The notes under the pieces: model-generated
What the model was told of the DNA's origin: nothing
The model's input: the letters and a program-made list of their open reading frames with translations, nothing else
Databases searched by the model: none
Assembly: GCF_002104995.1 (NCBI RefSeq)
Contig: NW_024468255.1
Coordinates: 682,001 to 746,000 of the forward strand
Reading direction: 5' to 3'
DNA length: 64,000 nucleotides
Origin: Linderina pennispora
Lineage: Eukaryota > Kickxellomycota > Kickxellomycetes > Kickxellales > Kickxellaceae
Part shown: piece after piece, positions 40,676 through 49,577 of the stretch
Position numbering within the stretch: position 1 is the stretch's first letter
Layout: each line of letters begins with the position of its first letter
Program-made: the position numbers and the translations under genes

Positions 40676-41944
40676 ATGCGCATCTCTCTTGCTACCGCTT
40701 TCGCTATCCTCGCTGCTACTGCCGCTGCCAACCAGGCTGGTCCTGCTGACAGCGACATCTCGACTCCTTTCAAAAACCAGTCTGCTGGTATCATCGAGCC
40801 TGTCATCGAGACTACTGACGAGATTGACGAGATTGACGACTTTGAGGAGGATGGAAACCAGCGCGGCTTTGGAGGGTTTGGCAGGGGTCTTGGCAAGCTC
40901 GGTGGAGAGGTTGGTTCCGATATTTTCGGAGATCTCCTTGGCTCATTGCTGCAGGGTGGCTTCAACCAGCGTGGTGGTCGTGGTCGCGGCAGCGGTCGCG
41001 GAAAGGACTTCCTGAGCGACCTGGGTGTTGAACTGATTGGCACTGGTGTCGGTGCTGGTCTGGATGCTGCCATTTACAACCAGCGCGGCGGCCGTGGTCG
41101 CGGCAGCGGTCGTGGAAAGGACTTCCTGAGCGATCTCGGTGTCGAGCTGATTGGCACTGGTGTCGGTGCTGGTATTGATGCTGCCATCTACAACCAGCGT
41201 GGCGGTCGTGGTCGCGGCAGCGGTCGCGGCAAGGACTTCCTGAGCGACCTTGGTGTTGAGCTGATTGGCACTGGTGTTGGTGCTGGACTTGATGCCGCTA
41301 TCTACAACCAGCGTGGCGGTCGTGGCCGCGGCAGCGGTCGCGGCAAGGACTTCCTGAGCGACCTTGGTGTTGAGCTGATTGGCACTGGTGTTGGTGCTGG
41401 ACTTGATGCCGCTATCTACAACCAGCGCGGTGGTCGTGGTCGCGGCAGCGGTCGCGGCAAGGACTTCCTGAGCGACCTTGGTGTCGAGCTGATTGGTACT
41501 GGTGTCGGTGCCGGTATTGATGCTGCCATTTACAACCAGCGCGGCGGCCGTGGTCGCGGCAGCGGTCGTGGAAAGGATTTCCTCAGCGACCTGGGTGTCG
41601 AGCTGATCGGCACTGGTGTCGGTGCCGGTCTGGATGCCGCTATCTACAACCAGCGCGGTGGTCGTGGTCGCGGTAGCGGTCGCGGCAAGGACTTCCTCAG
41701 CGACCTGGGTGTCGAGCTGATCGGCACTGGTGTCGGTGCTGGTCTGGATGCTGCTATCTACAACAACCAGCGCAGCTTCGAGTATGACGACGCGGACTTT
41801 GAGGAGGATGACAACCAGCGCAGCCGCAAGGGTGGTCGCCGCCCTCATCTCAGCGACCGCACCAAGGACTTCCTGGGTGATTTGGGTGTCGAGGTTATTG
41901 GCACTGGTGTCGGCGCTGGCCTTGATGCTGCCATCTACAACTAG
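40676..41944 (+). CDS. Secreted RG-rich tandem-repeat protein, copy A
   Basis: 422 residues. The start is ATG 40676, giving a clean signal peptide (MRISLATAFAILAATAAA). A more upstream in-frame ATG at 40556 is rejected because it is too close to the TATA box and is frame-shifted in copy B. After the signal come an acidic pro-region (TDEIDEIDDFEED) and a module of 36 residues (NQRGFGGFGRGLGKLGG... LLGSLLQGGF). Seven copies of a 38-residue unit follow: a cationic start NQRGGRGRGSGRGK and an amphipathic half DFLSDLGVELIGTGVGAG(L/I)DAAIY. A short acidic NQR-led segment and a diverged last unit complete it. No cysteines, no known domain. Secretion and the repeat plan are seen; function is unknown. 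A structural cell-surface protein or a peptide precursor are possibilities. Confidence 0.85.
   Translation: MRISLATAFAILAATAAANQAGPADSDISTPFKNQSAGIIEPVIETTDEIDEIDDFEEDGNQRGFGGFGRGLGKLGGEVGSDIFGDLLGSLLQGGFNQRGGRGRGSGRGKDFLSDLGVELIGTGVGAGLDAAIYNQRGGRGRGSGRGKDFLSDLGVELIGTGVGAGIDAAIYNQRGGRGRGSGRGKDFLSDLGVELIGTGVGAGLDAAIYNQRGGRGRGSGRGKDFLSDLGVELIGTGVGAGLDAAIYNQRGGRGRGSGRGKDFLSDLGVELIGTGVGAGIDAAIYNQRGGRGRGSGRGKDFLSDLGVELIGTGVGAGLDAAIYNQRGGRGRGSGRGKDFLSDLGVELIGTGVGAGLDAAIYNNQRSFEYDDADFEEDDNQRSRKGGRRPHLSDRTKDFLGDLGVEVIGTGVGAGLDAAIYN
40964..41761 (+). repeat. Seven tandem 114-bp coding repeats (copy A)
   Basis: Seven in-frame units of 114 bp (38 codons), starting AACCAGCG. Protein units are identical except Leu/Ile in GAG(L/I)DAA (Ile in units 2 and 5). 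Synonymous differences between units show that the amino-acid sequence is held by selection or conversion while the DNA drifts. Confidence 0.95.
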
Positions 41945-43048
41945 AGTGGCTGCTGTTTTAAGGAGAGTGGAGTTTAGTCTGCCCTACTGTCGATGGCTAC
42001 AGCTAGCCATTTTCTTGTGCAAACCTCGCTGAAAATTTGTAAAATACATTTGCACATTTGCCAACACTTGACCTGCTTACAATTGAGAACCAGAAACCAT
42101 GAAAATACACAAGCACATCTAATATAAAGCCGTTGTCGATTAAAGATACTTTGCAAGAGGTGAATACGTAGAGGGCTATAAGAATAAAATATAGACAATG
42201 TTGGAGAGAATGAGGAAACACTCCGAAGGCAGGTGCAGTGGCAGCTGTATATCACTCAGACACCCTCTGGTAGTGCCAGAGCAGCTGTGATCAGTTAGAC
42301 ATTCGTGCTCAGCTACAACCCATTGTGTCTAGGCTTTCTTGCCCTGACATCATTCAGCGCTTACCCCCAAACCTGACTATTGGCAACGATGCTGAGAATA
42401 GTCGAAACTGTCTGCTTCTAATCTTGAACTGCTGGCTGTGGTATTCCATAGCTCTTTCTAACTTTCTTCCTCATTCCCCTGACATTTAGCCGATGTGGCT
42501 ATGTGCGTCTTGGCAGCCAGAACCCAGGTTGGTGCTGAGGGTTTATCGCACAACCAATGACCAAATAAATTGACACGTAATTTAAAACGTTGCTCTTGCA
42601 ATTATACGTAAGAAGTATTTTAATGTGCGAAAATATAGTGGTATAGGAGAATATATTGAGTGGAAAACGTCCCGGGGTCGTGAGCCAGGGACCAGAGACG
42701 AGTGGGCTACTTGGCCTTATTTATAGACTCGCCTGATGGCTGTGCTGCGACCCGCTTGCCACCAGCACGACCTTTTCGGGTAGCAAAAATGAAAATGAAA
42801 ATGAAAGAGAAGTATAAACTATATTGTCTTGGGACTTGGGAGGCTCCAAATATGATAATTGAGGCATGACCTCCTAGGCCAGCCATACCTGTTGGCCGTT
42901 GCCTATCTTACGGAATAGCAGCTTTTACATGATAAACTGGTATTTAATACAAGGTTGGCCAGTTTTATTTCTGACTGTTCATGAGGAGCACCATATAATG
43001 GCAAATGGCAAGCCATTAGATTATCAAAAACGCAATGGTAGCTTTAAT
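41945..43048. other. Intergenic: 3' flank of repeat gene A, then AT-rich DNA
   Basis: 41945-42618 is the duplicated 3' flank shared with copy B. 42619-43048 is unique AT-rich DNA. It contains a GAAAAT-type short tandem near 42788-42806 (AATGAAAATGAAAATGAAA) and no recognisable gene. Confidence 0.5.
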
Positions 43049-43540
43049 CTAGTGCGTCTGGTAGATGTTAACAGTTGTGGTCGGGTACGGGTTCGGCGGT
43101 GGAGTGCTGGTTGCCGAGGGCTTTGGCGGAGCAGCTGACGAGGTAGTTGGGACAACAATCGCGGTGCTAGTTGGCCCAGGAGGGGTTGGCGTGGTGGGGG
43201 CCGGGCACGGATGATGTCTCCAGTAATGCTTGATGATGGGGCCGATGATAAGCTCGAGGTTCTTGGGTCCGAAAATCTGCAGCAAACCAAGCTGCACGGC
43301 TAGGTCAGGCTCCTTGGGCAGCGACAGGCCGCCGAGCAGCTTCTTCAGCTCCTTGAACTTGTCGAAGCCGATCATCACCCAACTGAAGGGCAGGAGGAGA
43401 TTGGTCACGGTGCGGATTTGCGGCCAGGTCGCGGTCACGGCCTGGATGGTGCAGATATCAACCCAGTTAATTGCTGCTGAGACACAGGTGGCAGCAGTGC
43501 CGATGAGCAGGGCTTGTACGAGGAACGTCTTGGGGTTCAT
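43049..43540 (-). CDS. Small secreted orphan protein with Pro/Thr tail
   Basis: 163 residues from ATG 43540. A signal peptide is evident (MNPKTFLVQALLIGTAATC, cleavage likely after VSAA). The mature part has a helical, cysteine-poor region of about 90 residues (IGFDKFKELKKLLGGLSLP, QLGLLQIFGPKNLELIIGP) and a Pro/Thr/Ser-rich C-terminal tail (APTTPTPPGPTS), probably O-glycosylated. I recognise no family. An ATAAAAG sequence on the minus strand near 43635-43655 may be its TATA box. Its position about 1 kb from the duplicated secreted repeat gene makes this a small secretome neighbourhood, but co-function is not shown. Confidence 0.65.
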   Translation of the reverse strand: MNPKTFLVQALLIGTAATCVSAAINWVDICTIQAVTATWPQIRTVTNLLLPFSWVMIGFDKFKELKKLLGGLSLPKEPDLAVQLGLLQIFGPKNLELIIGPIIKHYWRHHPCPAPTTPTPPGPTSTAIVVPTTSSAAPPKPSATSTPPPNPYPTTTVNIYQTH

Positions 43541-44136
43541 TACGTAACAAAAAAGGATATTCAATAATAAGATAAGGGGGGAATGAGGTCGATTGTATAT
43601 CGAATAGAAGCCTTAGAAGGCAGAATCACAGCTGGATAAAAGGGTCTTTTATGTGGAGGCAGCTAAGAAGGGAGACATTGCAGGAAGTGACGGCACAGCT
43701 TTGTCTAGCAGCACTTGCACATGTCACTCGGTGGAAAGGGAGTCTGCTTTCAGATGCTCGTGCAATGGTATGCGAGCAATATTGTCGATCGTGGCAGTCG
43801 GATTGAAAACAAATATTCGGTTTGGGACTAGCTTGGTTCGGGAAACGGAGTCCAAGTCACAGGACCACGCAGACGGTCTATGTGTCTGTGCATATGTAGG
43901 ATTGGCAGAGTAGCGGATGAGAAATCAAGGTGAGGTGGGCATAGTTTTCACACTGCCATGCATTCCAAGAATCTGTATTTGCGGGAAATAGCATCCTCGG
44001 GCAGATCATGACGTCTAGACAGTTCCCTCGGTTCAGCCAGAATAGACAAAAGGAAGTTGGAGAGCACACATGTGAACATGCCCTTGTGGGTATGTGTATT
44101 TAAAAAGGCTGCAACTGGAAACAGGCAATGCCTGGG
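43541..44136. other. Intergenic, promoter of the secreted orphan and 3' flank of the DUF4272-like gene
   Basis: 596 nt without a convincing gene. Short frames on both strands lack features. Confidence 0.45.
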
Positions 44137-45120
44137 CTACTCATCCTGGGGCGTCCATATCGATACGATCGGATTAATGGAGGTGATCTCGGCCATTTTG
44201 TCCTGGTCCCACTGGTCCAGCTTGTCGACAGACCACGCAAAGGCCATGAATCGGGCATCAGCAATCTTGCGGATCGCGTCATGGTGGGCGGAATCCAGAT
44301 GCGTGTACGGCACAGTGGTAGTGGCCGGGCGGCCGTCTTGGTCCTTGCCCTCCTTCAACTCGACGGTGATTGCAAAGTCGTCGTTCTCAAGGCCGTCGAT
44401 AATGCCGCGTTCAAAGGCACGGCGGGCAGCGGCAGGAATGGTGTTGGGCAGCTCCTTGGCGATTTTCTTGAGGCTCTGCGGGATGTGCTTCGCGCGCATG
44501 GCCTCTTGCAGCGGCGCCTGATCATGGCCCTGTTCGGTGCGAGCAATCTCGGCACGCAATTGCAATAGCGCCTGCGCGCGGGCACGCCAGCTCCAGGCCT
44601 CTGCAATATCGATCTCGCGCTGTAGCAGATTCTGGTCGACGTTCAAGTGCTGCTGGGGCGCCATGAAGGAGTCGACGAACTGCGCAATGCTCTGCGGCTG
44701 TGCTGGCTGGATCCCCGTGGCACGGAATACATTGGCGCGGTCGAAATTATTGTAGTATGCGGGGATCTGGTGCTGGCGGCCCAGCAGCCACTGCAGGACG
44801 CCCAGGGACTCCCAGTGGTCGCCGTACTGGTAGTCGTCGTACTGCCAGGTGCGGTAGGGCCGGTCGAGCATGGATTTCTCGGCCTCGGTCATGTGGTCGT
44901 CCAGGCCGCTTTCGTACATGGCCGAGGCAATGGCCTCGACTGCGCGCTCCTTGCGGGCTGAGTCGTTGGCTGTGGCCTCGCCTTGCATCCCCATCAGGGC
45001 AGCGGTCTCCAGACCCCACCGCGCCAGGACCAGCTGCAAGCAGGACGCACGCAGGGCCAGCTCGAAGGCGGGGCGTGGGGTGAAAGCGTGTCGCAGAAAG
45101 CGTGTTGCCCGGAAAGCCAT
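44137..45120 (-). CDS. DUF4272-like protein, probably mitochondrial
   Basis: 327 residues from ATG 45120. The N-terminus (MAFRATRFLRHAFTPRP) is Arg-rich, acid-free and presequence-like. The region about 60-250 carries lines seen in DUF4272 proteins: RKERAVEAIASAMYESGL, TEAEKSMLDRPYRTWQYDD, and HWESLGVLQWLLGRQHQIP (a Trp...Glu-x-Leu-x-Val-Leu-x-Trp-x-Leu-Gly pattern). The domain's function is unknown. The gene is divergent from DSS1 with only 248 nt between starts, and both products appear mitochondrial. The DUF assignment is by memory of the pattern and should be tested. Confidence 0.55.
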   Translation of the reverse strand: MAFRATRFLRHAFTPRPAFELALRASCLQLVLARWGLETAALMGMQGEATANDSARKERAVEAIASAMYESGLDDHMTEAEKSMLDRPYRTWQYDDYQYGDHWESLGVLQWLLGRQHQIPAYYNNFDRANVFRATGIQPAQPQSIAQFVDSFMAPQQHLNVDQNLLQREIDIAEAWSWRARAQALLQLRAEIARTEQGHDQAPLQEAMRAKHIPQSLKKIAKELPNTIPAAARRAFERGIIDGLENDDFAITVELKEGKDQDGRPATTTVPYTHLDSAHHDAIRKIADARFMAFAWSVDKLDQWDQDKMAEITSINPIVSIWTPQDE

Positions 45121-45368
45121 GGTGTGAATTGAAACAGGGTGTACCGGAGAAAGAAAAGTGATATGGAAAGCAGGGCATGATGTCCGATTAGCCAAGGCAG
45201 AGAGTACTGGGGAGTAATCGACCCAGGAGCGTGGATTAGATTGGTGATTTTGCGCTTATAATAATTTTCGAGATTTCCTCCGACGCCCTATGGCGCACTG
45301 ATCTGGTCTCCTGCCTGTCCCAGTTCTTGTACAGAATTTCACAGCAATTAGACATTTACTTTTAGAGA
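45121..45368. promoter_or_regulatory. Bidirectional upstream region of the DUF4272-like gene and DSS1
   Basis: 248 nt between two divergent starts of probably mitochondrial proteins. A TTATAATAATTTTC stretch at 45256-45269 is the only TATA-like sequence. Confidence 0.4.
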
Positions 45369-48300
45369 ATGCAGTCATCGCTATGCAGGAGGGTGCTAAA
45401 GCCGGCGGTGCAGGCGCGGTCACGGACATGCATGCGGGCCACAGGCACGGTGGCTCTGCGGCGAAACAGCACAAAAGCGTACCCGGAGCTCGAGGACATC
45501 CTGGGCAAACCCGCATCGACATTCAACGAGCTAGTGGGGCAGCTCGAGACCTTAATCAAGCACCCGAGCCCACCGCGCAACTACGCCGATGCGCTAGCCA
45601 AGCAGGAGCTGCGACGCAACGACGCGGGCGATCTGGCAGTTCCCGATAAGCATAATTTGGACAGGCAGCAGGGGAAACCGGTATTGCGGCAGCGGCCACG
45701 CATGCTGCGACACCCGGCAGCAGACGGAGCAGCCCATAGCACCGAGGAGCTGGGAATGTCGGAAGCAGACGCAGTGCATTTGGGATTTACCAGCGAGCAG
45801 CAGCAGCGACGGCGGATCTGGCTGACCAAGGTGGCCGGGTACCGGGCGTTCCGGGAGAACATGATGTCAGCAGACAGGCTACTGGACCAGCTGGAGCACG
45901 ACCGGCTGGCGGAGGCGGAGGAGGAGCAGGTGAAGGAGGCCGTGGAGGAGCCGGTGCTGGACGATGACCGCGAGTTCGAGCAGCTGATCCGGCAGAGCTG
46001 GCGGCTGCACGACAATGACGTGGGTGGACAGCGGGCGCTGCAGAGCCGGCGGCCAGGGGGCAGGCGCATGTACCATACGACGCGAGCAGTGGGCGAGGGC
46101 AAAAAGGAGAAGCGCACGGCGCTTGACTTTCTGGCGCGCAACACGCGCGTGGTCAAGGCGCACAAGAGCCTAATCACGCAGGCCGATCTGCCGACGCGCG
46201 CAGAGCTGCAGCGGCACGTGGAGGCGAGCCGCTCGCAGCAAGAGACAGAGCACGTGCCGATTGACGCGACAGTGAACACTGGCGACGTTGTGGAGTTGCG
46301 GCAGGTGATGCGGACAGACGAGACGCCGTTCGGTGCAGGCGTGGTGACTGCGGGCGTGATCCAGAAGACCACCGGGCGGTTCCACTTCAACGCACTGCTG
46401 GCCAACAATATGATTCTGGGCGGCCGCGAGACACGCGTCGGGTTTGTTGCGCGCGGGGTACTGTTTGACGAGCAGCGCATGCGCAGCAGTGGCGTGGCGG
46501 AGCAAGACGTGCGGCGTGTCATGGAGTATGCGCAGCAGCTGCGCGACTACGAGGCCGAGCACGGCCACGAGTCGCTGGTCTCGGCCTACGAGGCAATGCA
46601 GCTGCAGGCAGCACAGAACCAAGGCCAGCAGGGGACGCTGGTAGGCAGCGATATGGACAGCGACATCCACGCGGCGGGGCTGGGCGATGAGGACACGGCG
46701 GAGATGCGCGGCATGCAGACCGCTGTGGCAGAGGCGGCAGACAGCGAGGAGTCGATCACAATGGTCCTGCTGCGGACAATCCCGCGTACGGTGCGCACGT
46801 TCCAGCAGCGCGCCGAGCAACTGATGCGGTCGCACTACCGCGAGCTGGGCGAGTATTGGGGCATGGCACTGGGCCGTGGGCAGCGGCGGGTCACGGTTGA
46901 TTCACTGGCGGAGCTGATCTTCGGCGACACGTCGGCCGAGGCCCGGTACGCCGCGTATATGCACCTGATCAGCGACACACAGCACTTCATCCCCGACTCG
47001 CATGGGCTGTTTGTCACTGGCGCGTTCGAGCTGCGCGGGCGGCGGGAGGTGGTAGAGATCGAGCGTGTGCGCGAGCTGATCCGCGAAAATGCACCCGAGT
47101 TCACGCAGTTTGTGACAAAGGCGCGTGCACTGGTCGCGTATTCGCACGCACAGAACCCGACGTCGCCGACACGCGCGGCATTGGATCCGACACTCAAGGC
47201 ATTCGAAAAGAGCCGCACGTGCGAGCTGACCGGGTGGGCGGCCTGTGACGAAGTGTTTGAGCGCAAGCCGCTGCCTGCGGCGATGACCGAAGAGGAGGCC
47301 GGGCGGGTGGAGTTTTCGCGCAGTGACATGCTGTTCATCAATATCTTGCGGCAGTTTGTATTCTGGCACAACGCCGGCTTCACGATAGCAGCCAATCCGT
47401 ACGACGGGCTTGTGGCACCGGTGATCAAGAAGATGCACTACTACGCCGGTTGCGATGTCACCAGCGTCACGCGGTTCCTGGTCGATCTGGGCGTGTGGCC
47501 GCACTGGTTCAACCCGAAACTCAACACGCGCACACTGCCGTTCGGCTCGCTGGGCGCCAACAAGGACCACTACACGATAAGGGGCGCCTCCGAGCTGTCG
47601 GCGAAGCTGTTCCTGGAGGGAGACCAGGGGCTGAGCAAGCCGAGCCGAGGGCTGCTGGAGTCGGCACGCAAGATCACTCCGGCGGTGCGCGACTCGCTGG
47701 TGACGCGCAGCAGCGTTGGCATCATCGACAAGACCGACTTTTACGCGCGCGATGTGTGCGAGGACCTGCGGCACGACTTTGGGCAGCTGCCGGTATATAC
47801 CATTGATGACAGCGCCACACGTGACGTAGACGACGGCGTGTCGGTGGAGACGGTGGCAGGCGCCGACGGGCAGCAGCAGACGTGGCTGCACGTGCACATC
47901 GCCGACCCGACGGCCCACGTACACCCGGGGCATGTTGTGGCCGACGCGGCTCAGCAGCAAGGCACGACGCTGTACTACGCGGAGCGGCACCAGCACATGC
48001 TGCCGTATGCGCTGACAATGCAGGAGCTGGCGCTGAGCCGGCGCGCCGACGGCTCGGCAGTCAACACAATGACCGCGTCGGTGCTGCTGGACGCCAACGG
48101 CGAGATCGCCGACTACAAGGTGCGGCCTGCGCGTGTGCGCAATCTGCTGGCAGTGCCGTATGCGGCAGCCGACCAGGTGCTGTCGTACCAGTGGGCCATG
48201 CCGGACCTCAAGTCGTTTGCCCAAGTGCAGGCGGTGTACCGCAACGGCTCGCTGGTGCATCCCTTCGAACTGCAGCCCAGTGACTGGCAAAAATACGGCG

Positions 48301-49550
48301 ATGGCTGCCCGCCGCCGGCCGCCGAGCACACCGAGTCGCTGCGGCTCATCCAGCAGCTCGTGCGTCGCCACTACGAGCTGCGTGTGCGGAACGGGGCATT
48401 CACCAAGGCCAACACCGAGCGGTCATTCTCGCTGGGCAACCCGCGGCTGCCAATGCCAGCCCACAGTCTCTCGGGCCCGGCATTCCTGGCCAGCCCGTCA
48501 GCGCACGAGTTCCCGCCGATGCGCACCTACCACGGGATCGGTGTCAATTCGCCCGCCCACGCGATGGTCGGCGAGCTGATGCTTTTGGCGGGCCGTGCGT
48601 TTGCACGGTTTGCGCAGGAACACAATGTGCCGATGCTGTTCCGCGTGCAGCCGCCGCCGAACCTGGACGTGCTGAGCGGCGGCATCCCCGGGTTGCAGTC
48701 GGCGCTGGCCGATGAGCTGAACGAGGCCCAGGCCATGGATGCCCGGGCTGTGTGGGATGCCGTGGGCCGCCGGGCGCGTGCCACCGACGGCGTCATCAGC
48801 CGCGCGCTGTTCGACGAAGTCCGCCATATGATGAATCCCAGTGTGTTTGCTGCCACGCCCGGCCCGCAGACCATCATGGGAGTCCTGGACGGCTACACGC
48901 GGGCCACGTCGCCGATCCGCCGGTTCGACGATCTGGTGGTGCACTGGCAGGTCAAAGCGCAGCTGCTCAAAGAGCACACGCGCGCGAGCGAGCAGACGCC
49001 GTGGTACTGGGGGCAGGATGACATGGAGCGCCTGGCGCCCAGCGTGTTCCGCCGCAACCTGCTGGCCGACCAGTGCATGGCGCTGAACGAGGACTTTTGG
49101 GGGCTGACTATGCTGCGTCGCATGGAGAACCAAGCCAGGCGCGGGCTGCTGCAGGCGCCGCCCGCGGGTTTCTACGACACAAGCTCGCCGCTCTACTACG
49201 ACCTGCCGTGGCCGTACTACGAGCCGGGACGGCCTGGCCCGCTCACGTGGACGGCAGTGGTGGATAACCGCGACGAGTCGCGTCCGTTCGTCTCGCTGGT
49301 GGTGCATGGCCTGGGTGTGCGCGCAATGCTGCTGCCGCGTCCGGTGGCCCCGCACCATCTGCCGTTTGCTGGCACCAAGGTGCGTGTCCACGTGATGGCC
49401 GTGGATCCCTCCGAGGGGCTTCTGATCGTCCGCCTGGCGCCCGAGCCCCTGCAGCCCAGCGACACGCCCAGGTTCTGGCGCCACCAGCATGCGTTTAGCC
49501 GCCTGATGACGCGCTTCCCGATCACATACACGCCGCCTGAGATTATCTAG
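45369..49550 (+). CDS. DSS1: Mitochondrial 3'-5' exoribonuclease Dss1 (RNB family)
   Basis: 1393 residues, intronless, ATG at 45369. The N-terminus (MQSSLCRRVLKPAVQARSR) is a presequence. Residues about 270-560 hold divergent OB-like/winged-helix regions (TRVGFVARGVLFDEQ). The RNB catalytic domain spans about 800-1185: it opens with YTIDDSATRDVDDGVS, whose Asp cluster binds Mg2+, continues with WLHVHIADPTAHVHPGH and ends near GYTRATSPIRRFDDLVVHWQ. A C-terminal S1-like region follows. Dss1 with the Suv3 helicase forms the fungal mitochondrial degradosome. It is longer than yeast Dss1 (about 970 residues), mostly through extra N-terminal sequence and an acidic insertion near 440-460. Confidence 0.87.
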   Translation: MQSSLCRRVLKPAVQARSRTCMRATGTVALRRNSTKAYPELEDILGKPASTFNELVGQLETLIKHPSPPRNYADALAKQELRRNDAGDLAVPDKHNLDRQQGKPVLRQRPRMLRHPAADGAAHSTEELGMSEADAVHLGFTSEQQQRRRIWLTKVAGYRAFRENMMSADRLLDQLEHDRLAEAEEEQVKEAVEEPVLDDDREFEQLIRQSWRLHDNDVGGQRALQSRRPGGRRMYHTTRAVGEGKKEKRTALDFLARNTRVVKAHKSLITQADLPTRAELQRHVEASRSQQETEHVPIDATVNTGDVVELRQVMRTDETPFGAGVVTAGVIQKTTGRFHFNALLANNMILGGRETRVGFVARGVLFDEQRMRSSGVAEQDVRRVMEYAQQLRDYEAEHGHESLVSAYEAMQLQAAQNQGQQGTLVGSDMDSDIHAAGLGDEDTAEMRGMQTAVAEAADSEESITMVLLRTIPRTVRTFQQRAEQLMRSHYRELGEYWGMALGRGQRRVTVDSLAELIFGDTSAEARYAAYMHLISDTQHFIPDSHGLFVTGAFELRGRREVVEIERVRELIRENAPEFTQFVTKARALVAYSHAQNPTSPTRAALDPTLKAFEKSRTCELTGWAACDEVFERKPLPAAMTEEEAGRVEFSRSDMLFINILRQFVFWHNAGFTIAANPYDGLVAPVIKKMHYYAGCDVTSVTRFLVDLGVWPHWFNPKLNTRTLPFGSLGANKDHYTIRGASELSAKLFLEGDQGLSKPSRGLLESARKITPAVRDSLVTRSSVGIIDKTDFYARDVCEDLRHDFGQLPVYTIDDSATRDVDDGVSVETVAGADGQQQTWLHVHIADPTAHVHPGHVVADAAQQQGTTLYYAERHQHMLPYALTMQELALSRRADGSAVNTMTASVLLDANGEIADYKVRPARVRNLLAVPYAAADQVLSYQWAMPDLKSFAQVQAVYRNGSLVHPFELQPSDWQKYGDGCPPPAAEHTESLRLIQQLVRRHYELRVRNGAFTKANTERSFSLGNPRLPMPAHSLSGPAFLASPSAHEFPPMRTYHGIGVNSPAHAMVGELMLLAGRAFARFAQEHNVPMLFRVQPPPNLDVLSGGIPGLQSALADELNEAQAMDARAVWDAVGRRARATDGVISRALFDEVRHMMNPSVFAATPGPQTIMGVLDGYTRATSPIRRFDDLVVHWQVKAQLLKEHTRASEQTPWYWGQDDMERLAPSVFRRNLLADQCMALNEDFWGLTMLRRMENQARRGLLQAPPAGFYDTSSPLYYDLPWPYYEPGRPGPLTWTAVVDNRDESRPFVSLVVHGLGVRAMLLPRPVAPHHLPFAGTKVRVHVMAVDPSEGLLIVRLAPEPLQPSDTPRFWRHQHAFSRLMTRFPITYTPPEII

Positions 49551-49577
49551 TTTATTAGAAACATCTTTTTTGCTAAA

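Larger units (their letters stand above)
39962..42618 (+). repeat. Segmental duplication, copy A
   Basis: This block is nearly identical over its whole length (upstream DNA, coding region, 3' flank) to 58018-60556, in the same orientation, with starts 18056 nt apart. Identity begins at CAGCATAGCGGCC and fades after TTATACGTAAGA. Differences are scattered substitutions, small indels (including a 2-nt difference in the 5' leader) and changes in coding repeat number. No terminal repeats bound it, so it does not look like a transposon itself. Confidence 0.92.

Noticed and set aside
40964-41761. Regularly spaced 114-bp repeats resembling a CRISPR array
   Set aside because: The repeats are contiguous, in frame and encode near-identical protein units; there are no spacers, and this is a fungal genome.
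40943-41848. 301-codon Thr/Ala-rich repeat frame antisense to the secreted repeat gene
   Set aside because: It mirrors the 114-bp coding repeats. The sense strand has the signal peptide, TATA box and conserved amino acids.
46902-48371. 489-codon frame antisense to DSS1
   Set aside because: Same cause: third-position G/C bias of the sense gene clears stops from the antisense frame.
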